From contig VFFE01008521.1 in assembly GCA_008921705.1 (NCBI GenBank), positions 124,001-188,000 of the forward strand: a stretch of DNA of 64,000 nucleotides. Reading direction: 5' to 3'. The DNA comes from Burhinus oedicnemus (Eukaryota > Chordata > Aves > Charadriiformes > Burhinidae). Below, one piece after another: positions 59,101-64,000 of this stretch (its first letter is position 1; each line of letters begins with the position of its first letter). Position numbers and translations under genes: made by a program. The notes under the pieces are model-generated. The model saw only the letters and a program-made list of their open reading frames with translations, was not told the origin of the DNA and did no database searches.

Positions 59101-62100
59101 CACCGGACCCTGCTGCTGCTGCTGCCTTTGCCTCCCTCGTGTGCCCATCACTCGGTGAGTTGCCCTTTAAGATTTCCCAGCTAGAAAATGGCTGCTGGAA
59201 TTCAGCCAACTTGGCAAGGCCAGGCTTACAGCAAAGGGCCTCCCTGCTTCCCGAAAGTCAGTCTCAAGCTGTTTCTTTTAAACAGTGCCATCACTTTGGG
59301 GCTGTATGCCACCACTAATTTATTTCATTTTTATAATGCAGAATTTTGCGTAAGAGTTGAGAGCGTGACTTCTCCCAGTTTAACCCAGTGCAGCGTTTCC
59401 ACTCATAGTAATGTTGAGCAATGTGGTATCTCCCCAACTAATCCCATTCTCTTCCAAGAAGCAATTTCTGTAGTAAGCAGTGATGTGTGGGAGGAGGAAT
59501 TTCTACTCTAGAAAACCTAATAATTGAGATTGCAGTTTCTTTCATTCCAGAAGGGAACAAATGTCTAAAAATGGGTATTTTTCACAAGCAGAATTGTCAT
59601 ATTGAGGCTTTCTTGAAGGAAAATTTCTCTTACTTCGATGAAATTGAAATGTTTCATTCTGATTTTGATGTTAAAACTACTTCAGATTAAAATAATTTTT
59701 AGAACAAAAAATAGATGTAATTCCAGGAAAGCTTTGATCTCAACAAAATGGCATTGTCTGGTGAGGCAAAAGCAAATATTTTCTGCTACTAAACTTAGTA
59801 CTAATGTACCTTTGAGAAGTGGGGTGAGGATGGAGAACTGCACCTACGGGAGCCAATATACTGTAACAGAAACCCTGCCTCCTTTGAGCACTGCCTGGTG
59901 GGGCTCCTTCTCCGGCTTGTGTCACCCTGTCATTTACACGTCACTCCACAGCCTGGAAGCCTCACACATTTCCCAGGGCTTTCATTCTGGCACAGATTAT
60001 GAGAATGTTTCTCTCATTAAAAGCAAAAGCCGAAGGACTGAATGTGCAAGACAGAGACTTTTCTGTGAGGGCCTGGTCATTAGTGTCAGAGGGACCCTAG
60101 GGACTTATGGTCTGGCTGAATGAAAGCCACAAACAGAACGCAGCTTAGCGGTTTGTGATGGTTTTGCAATAATTCTTATTTTTTTATTGTAATAATTCTT
60201 CCTTAAGAATTCGGTGTTAGAATTTAAACTCTTATTTCCATCATTTTATTTTAATGGAATAACAGTAGTTATTTACATGGAGGGGACACCAAGAAGAATC
60301 GGTAGTAAACCAACTGAAAAATATACCTCCAAAAATGGGCGTAATACAATGACGTAAATTCAGCAACTACGGGTATGGATCTAAATGACTCCTACTGATT
60401 TTCACGGGCATTGGTTCAGGCTCATTTCAGCAGTCAGAGGTGAAGAAATGCTGTGGCACAGAGCTGTGCTATAGATCTAACGTGTCACCAGTATATTTGT
60501 TTTTCTTTCCATGTCTGTCACCCTCTGTATAGGTTGTGGTAGCTGGGAGCTTGGGAGAGCATCCTGTACTCTGCCCTCCTGTTGATCAGTCCAGTGACAG
60601 CTTACCCAGGATGATAGTAGCTAATATTAACTCCTTTCAGGACCTAGATAGGGCCTGCTGCTGGGAGGAAGGACAGCTCTCTGTTTAAAAAAAAGGCTTT
60701 TTTGCTCTGCAGAGGGCATAGGGCTCCTTCTCCAGCATCTGTAGCACTGAGAAACCTGTCTTCTGTCTCTGCTTCCAACTTCTAGTCTTTCCCATTACAG
60801 GGTACATTTTTTTTTTAAATATGGGCAAGCTATACCAGAGAAAGGTCAGTCTCATATTCCTCCTGTAGGTATCTTCTGGGGAAACAGGGAGCTACTCCAA
60901 GGGAGGGATTTATTTTTTTAAAAAGCAGTCCTGGGAAAGCTAACAAGGTACAGTAGACAGATGAGGCAAAGTAACAATCCATACAGTGGGGAGAGACGTG
61001 GCAGAAGACGTCTCCAGGGTTAAGAAAGATAGACCTGTGTCAACAAGGAATACAACTCCTGGCATTGCAGCAACTGCACTGTTTGTCATATCATTCTTTA
61101 AAGCCCTTTGGGAATAATAAACCTTTGAAAAGGCACATGCACTAAATGGCTGGCCAGTTGTAGGCCCTTCCATATGTGTTTGTGCTTTGTGCTGTTCGTA
61201 ACCCTGTGGTTATTAGCTATATTAATTGAGCAATTCCTGTAATTCCTGGTTCATGGCTATATCCTGTAATGTACTAAATGGCAGCCTGTTGTCTGCTGAG
61301 GCATCTCTCATGGCAGTCTCAAGGGCCCAGGGAGCTACAGCGAAGACAGCATTAACAGTATGGGAAATACACAGTGATAGACTAAAACATGAGCCAGCCA
61401 TAGCAGCCACAGCTTGTCCTGTGAAGACTGAAGGAGAGTTCAGGTCAGTCTGCTTTCATGTTCTCTGTTAGGAAGTGCATCTTCCCCTTTCCCGGTGACC
61501 TTTAGTGCTGGCTGGCCAGGATACTGTGTATGGGCTGTGTTCTGGACCCAGTTTATACTAACAGAACTAGGGAAATCCTGAGCTGTCCTGCTGGCCCGGT
61601 GCAGTTTTCCAAGCGAAAGATTGGTCCTTTCTCCTGTTAAGAGTACAGAGGAGCAAAACCAGATGCTTACACGGTAGTGTTCATGGTGCACTGAAAAACT
61701 ACCAGTCCTTTCACCTAGGTCTGTATGATTCCCTTTCTTGATCCACCACAGGCCTAGGAAGTGTCTGAGGAGGAAGACTAAATTTCCCAATTTCATCAGA
61801 AAACTGAAATAGTAAGGCAACAAGGCAAGAGCAAGTGGCATTATTGCTCAGAAAGTGGTTATGCTGCTACTGGCTGTCTGGTTAGCTTCAGAGCAGAGAA
61901 AGACATCACATTTTGCCCAGCTTTGGTTAGTATGTAATTGCTGCAGAACAGGAAAAGTACTATTTTTGTAGAGACTTTACTAAATAAACACAGGGTAATT
62001 CTTGGGAAGATTTTCTAGTCTTGAAGCTGTTCCTCGCCAGATTTTAGCCACATGCTACAAGAGTGGGAATGTTTTGCAGTTAACTATCAAAAAAATGGTA

Positions 62101-63301
62101 TCAAGGTTGCTAATAAGATTTTGGCCTATGTGATTTTTTTTTTTTTCCTGGCCAGGCGAACCCTCTTTTGGCTGAAGCTGGGCACCTTTCAGTTTGCTTT
62201 CTTTCGACCTGTGCTCATGTTTTTATCAGTAGTGCTTTGGAGTAATGGCAATTACACCCTTTACAATGTAAGTAAATATTTTAATCGGAGGTGGTCCACA
62301 AAATCCTTAGGTTTTAGGGTTGATGTATGTTAGTATCTTAGCCTACAACTAAACTGTGAAATCTGGGAGCACTTCCAAGTGCGTCCTTACTGTATTCTTC
62401 TGAGACCCTGATGCATGTAATTTCTGCTTTCCCCCAGACTCTCCATTTCCTGGCTTCTCTTGAAAAGAAACTGGGCAGCAGGGTGGGTTAGGCATCAGAT
62501 CATGCTCCAGTATGTTTCCCAGCTTGTATGGTGAGAATAGCGGGACTGCAAGTTGCCCTGTGGGATGTACCTCCCCTGTGTTTTGTAAGGTACAGCCTTA
62601 AGGAACAGTGTATGTACTGGCATGTAAGCAGGAAGCCTAATTCTATGTTCTGCAAATCATGGTTATTTTGTTACCTGTGCAAAATAGAAAAGATAGTACT
62701 ATACTTTTGCTTTGTACCATCTAAGCCACAAGAAGTCTGTATCTGCTAATAATTTTGCACCTCTTGGATAACTCAGATGAAAAGTAATAAATTCTTCTGT
62801 TGTTTCATGGTATGAAATAAATGGCCTCTCTGAGATGTCATGCTGAATATGCTCTCGTGAGCTGCTGAGCATTCCCAAGTGCTGCTGGGGTCAGGTTGTG
62901 TGTCACTTGTTACCCTCCCAGGCTGAACAGGTTTACATGTCTGTGCCGGCTGGGTGAGGGCACTGTGCTAACACTCCAGTCGGTACTGTGCGGTTTCCCC
63001 ATGCAAACCCCAGCAACTGCTGCTGCCATCAGCTTTCAGGGAGACAGAAACAAGCATTTTAATGTCTGCACCCATCCAGTTCGCAGCTTCTTCCTGGAAA
63101 TAGTAAAATGCACTGTAAAGTTTTATAGGTACACTTCTTTGATTTCCTTCTCAGTTATCTCCCAAAGGAGCTGCAATATGGATTAGCTGCTTTGTTGGTG
63201 TCCTCACCATTCTTGCTCTCTGGCCAGTTGCAATCATGTTCCAACAAGTTAGGACTCTCCTTATCTGTAAGAAGATCATCCCTAAGTTTGCTCTTTATCA
63301 G
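55568..63301 (+). CDS. SLC51A-like organic solute transporter alpha-family protein, first six coding exons (partial at the right edge)
   Basis: Coding exons: 55568-55646, 57094-57245, 57362-57435, 58996-59154, 62156-62267 and 63155-63301, giving 241 residues in frame with GT/AG junctions. Human SLC51A has 340 residues, so about 100 C-terminal residues lie outside. Family marks are FLEEAVYIY (residues 50-58), CIGMWIPRS (84-92), [13 protein letters not shown] (138-150) and GTFQFAF. Hydrophobic segments lie near residues 33-51, 67-89, 95-116, 158-183 and 198-221, fitting a multi-pass membrane protein. Family proteins work with the beta subunit SLC51B to move bile acids and steroids across basolateral membranes. 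Whether this paralogue does so is unknown. Residue agreement with human SLC51A is only moderate, so it may be a separate paralogue; hence no symbol is given. Confidence 0.9.
55647..57093 (+). other. SLC51A-like intron 1
   Basis: The first 500 bases belong to the CpG island. A 56-bp tandem duplication lies at 56408-56519. The intron ends in a long pyrimidine tract and CTGCAG. Confidence 0.85.
56408..56519. repeat. 56-bp tandem duplication
   Basis: Two adjacent copies start AACCATCAG and share GGGTAAA, CCATACC and AGCGTCA at a 56-base offset. They differ by roughly ten substitutions. Confidence 0.9.
57094..57245 (+). CDS. SLC51A-like exon 2
   Basis: It encodes residues 27-77: [20 protein letters not shown] and onward through the conserved [11 protein letters not shown] and [10 protein letters not shown]. 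It holds the first membrane segment and the start of the second. The donor is GTAGGT, phase 0. A chance open frame continues through the 116-base intron 2. Confidence 0.92.
57362..57435 (+). CDS. SLC51A-like exon 3
   Basis: It encodes [18 protein letters not shown] and then TDFTAA plus two bases. [10 protein letters not shown] is the strongest family signature in the window. The acceptor is TTTCTCTGTAG and the donor GTGAGT. Confidence 0.92.
57436..58995 (+). other. SLC51A-like intron 3
   Basis: The intron is 1.56 kb and has a MIR-like SINE at 58735-58830. A 179-codon minus-strand open frame (57540-58079) has no recognisable domain. Confidence 0.85.
58735..58830 (+). mobile_element. MIR-like SINE fragment
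   Basis: CTGACTCTGCCACCAGCCAC, then CTGTGCAACTTTGGGGAATT, then CTACTCTGTGCCTCGGTTTA follows the MIR core (CTCTGCCACTNACTTGCTGT, TGTGACCTTGGGCAAGTC, CTCTGTGCCTCAGTTTCC). It lies about 170 bases upstream of exon 4. Confidence 0.7.
58996..59154 (+). CDS. SLC51A-like exon 4 with cysteine cluster
   Basis: It encodes residues 102-155: [35 protein letters not shown], then five consecutive cysteines, L, C (residues 141-147) and LPRVPIT. The same cysteine run after TGP is found in human SLC51A and is a likely site of lipid modification at the membrane. The donor is GTGAGT. Joining with exon 5 restores R155. Confidence 0.93.
59155..62155 (+). other. SLC51A-like intron 4
   Basis: This 3.0 kb intron carries a broken minus-strand coding-like remnant at 60940-61841. 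It ends in a long T-run and CCTGGCCAG. The plus-strand 161-codon frame at 59638-60123 has no recognisable features. Confidence 0.85.
60940..61841 (-). pseudogene. broken minus-strand coding remnant, possibly retroviral env-like
   Basis: Three separate minus-strand open segments follow each other: 61841-61440, 61410-61222 and 61173-60940. They lie in different frames or are separated by stops. The middle one has a small-residue hydrophobic stretch followed by a polar, helix-like segment ending [15 protein letters not shown]. That pattern resembles a fusion-peptide and heptad region of a transmembrane envelope subunit. The first has a possible N-glycosylation site (NLS). No LTRs, gag or pol were found. 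The identity is a guess from pattern; other decayed coding sequence is possible. It is certainly not intact. Confidence 0.3.
62156..62267 (+). CDS. SLC51A-like exon 5
   Basis: It encodes residues 155-192: [20 protein letters not shown], then [18 protein letters not shown]. It holds the fourth membrane segment. N-Y-T at 187-189 is a possible glycosylation site. The donor is GTAAGTAA, phase 0. A longer open frame spans the exon, with intron on both sides. Confidence 0.92.
62268..63154 (+). other. SLC51A-like intron 5
   Basis: This 0.89 kb intron ends TTCCTTCTCAG. No feature was recognised inside. Confidence 0.85.
63155..63301 (+). CDS. SLC51A-like exon 6 (last exon in window)
   Basis: It encodes residues 193-241: [20 protein letters not shown], then the rest of the membrane segment, [13 protein letters not shown] and [12 protein letters not shown]. 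The matching human region ends AKFALFQ. The donor is GTGAGAAG, phase 0. The next exons, carrying the last membrane segments and cytoplasmic tail, are beyond the window. Confidence 0.92.
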
Positions 63302-64000
63302 GTGAGAAGTTTAATATTTCTGATAAAAATTTTTCTTAACTGTTGATATAACACTGTCTTTCTGGTTCTTGGTCTTTTGTTGAAAAGTTATAGTATTGTT
63401 TTTTCCCCCCCCTTAAATGCACTGTGCAAAGGCATATTTTTACCTGATTAAAGCTGCATCCTTTTGAAGCACTGTCTTTGGCTGCTGTTCAGTTTCAGCT
63501 TGAGCTGCTGGATATGTGAGAGCCAGGTAAAATCCATTCATCTTTAGGCAACTGAAATCAAAACAGCACCTTCTGCAGGGCTTGAAGGAAGCTTTGTAGA
63601 TGCAGGATCCTGAAACACAATGTTAAAATGCTGGTGTCTACTTTTAAAAACTAGAAGAGGATGTGGAGCATTGTGTGTGTGGCTGTTTTTTGAACTGTTT
63701 CAGCATGTCACAGTGTTCTGTTTTGACTATTTTTCGCGGCCATTCTGCAGTTCAGACTTAGATAATAAGAAAAATACTGGCTGAGAATCATTAAATAGTA
63801 AGGAACAGAACCAGATTGAAAATACCCAGGGACAGGGCCACCCCCTTCCACATCACCCTGCAGAGAGTACAGCAGAATCCTTGGATATGCATCCTTCTTG
63901 AACAGAACACGTAGAAAGGCTAGTGCACTAACGTCTCTGTTAAGTAAATTATTAAACTTTTATAAATGCAGTAAACAGGATAGTCACACCTGCAAAGCTG
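63302..64000 (+). other. SLC51A-like intron 6, running off the window
   Basis: No exon continuing the family (an LLxLTxLQ-like segment is expected next) was found in these 699 bases. Nothing else was recognised. Confidence 0.75.

Noticed and set aside
59638..60123. 161-codon plus-strand open frame in SLC51A-like intron 4
   Set aside because: No recognised domain. Family splice signals place this entirely inside an intron.

Overview
The window looks like bird (or at least sauropsid) nuclear DNA. It carries CR1 retrotransposon 3' ends, one ending in the typical tandem ATTCTATG tail, older MIR/L2-like fragments, GC-rich gene starts and long gene-poor stretches. Everything clearly coding is split by introns with ordinary GT/AG junctions. 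No tRNA, rRNA, CRISPR array or bacterial-type operon was seen.

Left part (1-15300): no recognisable protein gene. It holds a small CpG-rich patch near the edge (about 1-540) with a possible untranslated first exon, a CTTTTT microsatellite, a decayed LINE reverse-transcriptase remnant (6215-6680) and a better-preserved, 5'-truncated CR1 (8712-9208). The rest is unassigned and probably the upstream flank or a 5' untranslated intron of ZFX.

Centre (15301-33950): a complete coding set for ZFX on the plus strand. Seven coding exons encode a predicted 794-residue acidic-activator, 13-zinc-finger transcription factor. The 3'UTR is long, with proximal and distal polyadenylation signals. All six coding introns are phase 1, so every internal coding exon is a multiple of three. 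The introns carry a possible terminal-inverted-repeat element, a pair of strong hairpins and no other gene.

Right-centre (33955-54900): a gene desert of about 21 kb with two CpG-rich islands that have no gene assigned (34.27-34.57 and 38.39-38.72 kb), an older CR1, a MIR-like fragment, AT-rich simple repeats and an AT-rich stretch that resembles a conserved non-coding element.

Right end (54950-64000): a strong CpG island at the start of a second plus-strand gene, a member of the organic solute transporter alpha family (SLC51A-like). Six coding exons (241 residues, about two thirds of a typical family member) are in the window and the C-terminal exons lie beyond it. Its introns hold a 56-bp tandem duplication, a MIR-like SINE and a broken minus-strand coding remnant that may be retroviral env-like.

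The two genes are not obviously linked in function. ZFX is a nuclear transcription factor and the SLC51A-like protein a membrane transporter. Their side-by-side position is mainly interesting as synteny, because human ZFX has no such neighbour and human SLC51A lies on another chromosome.
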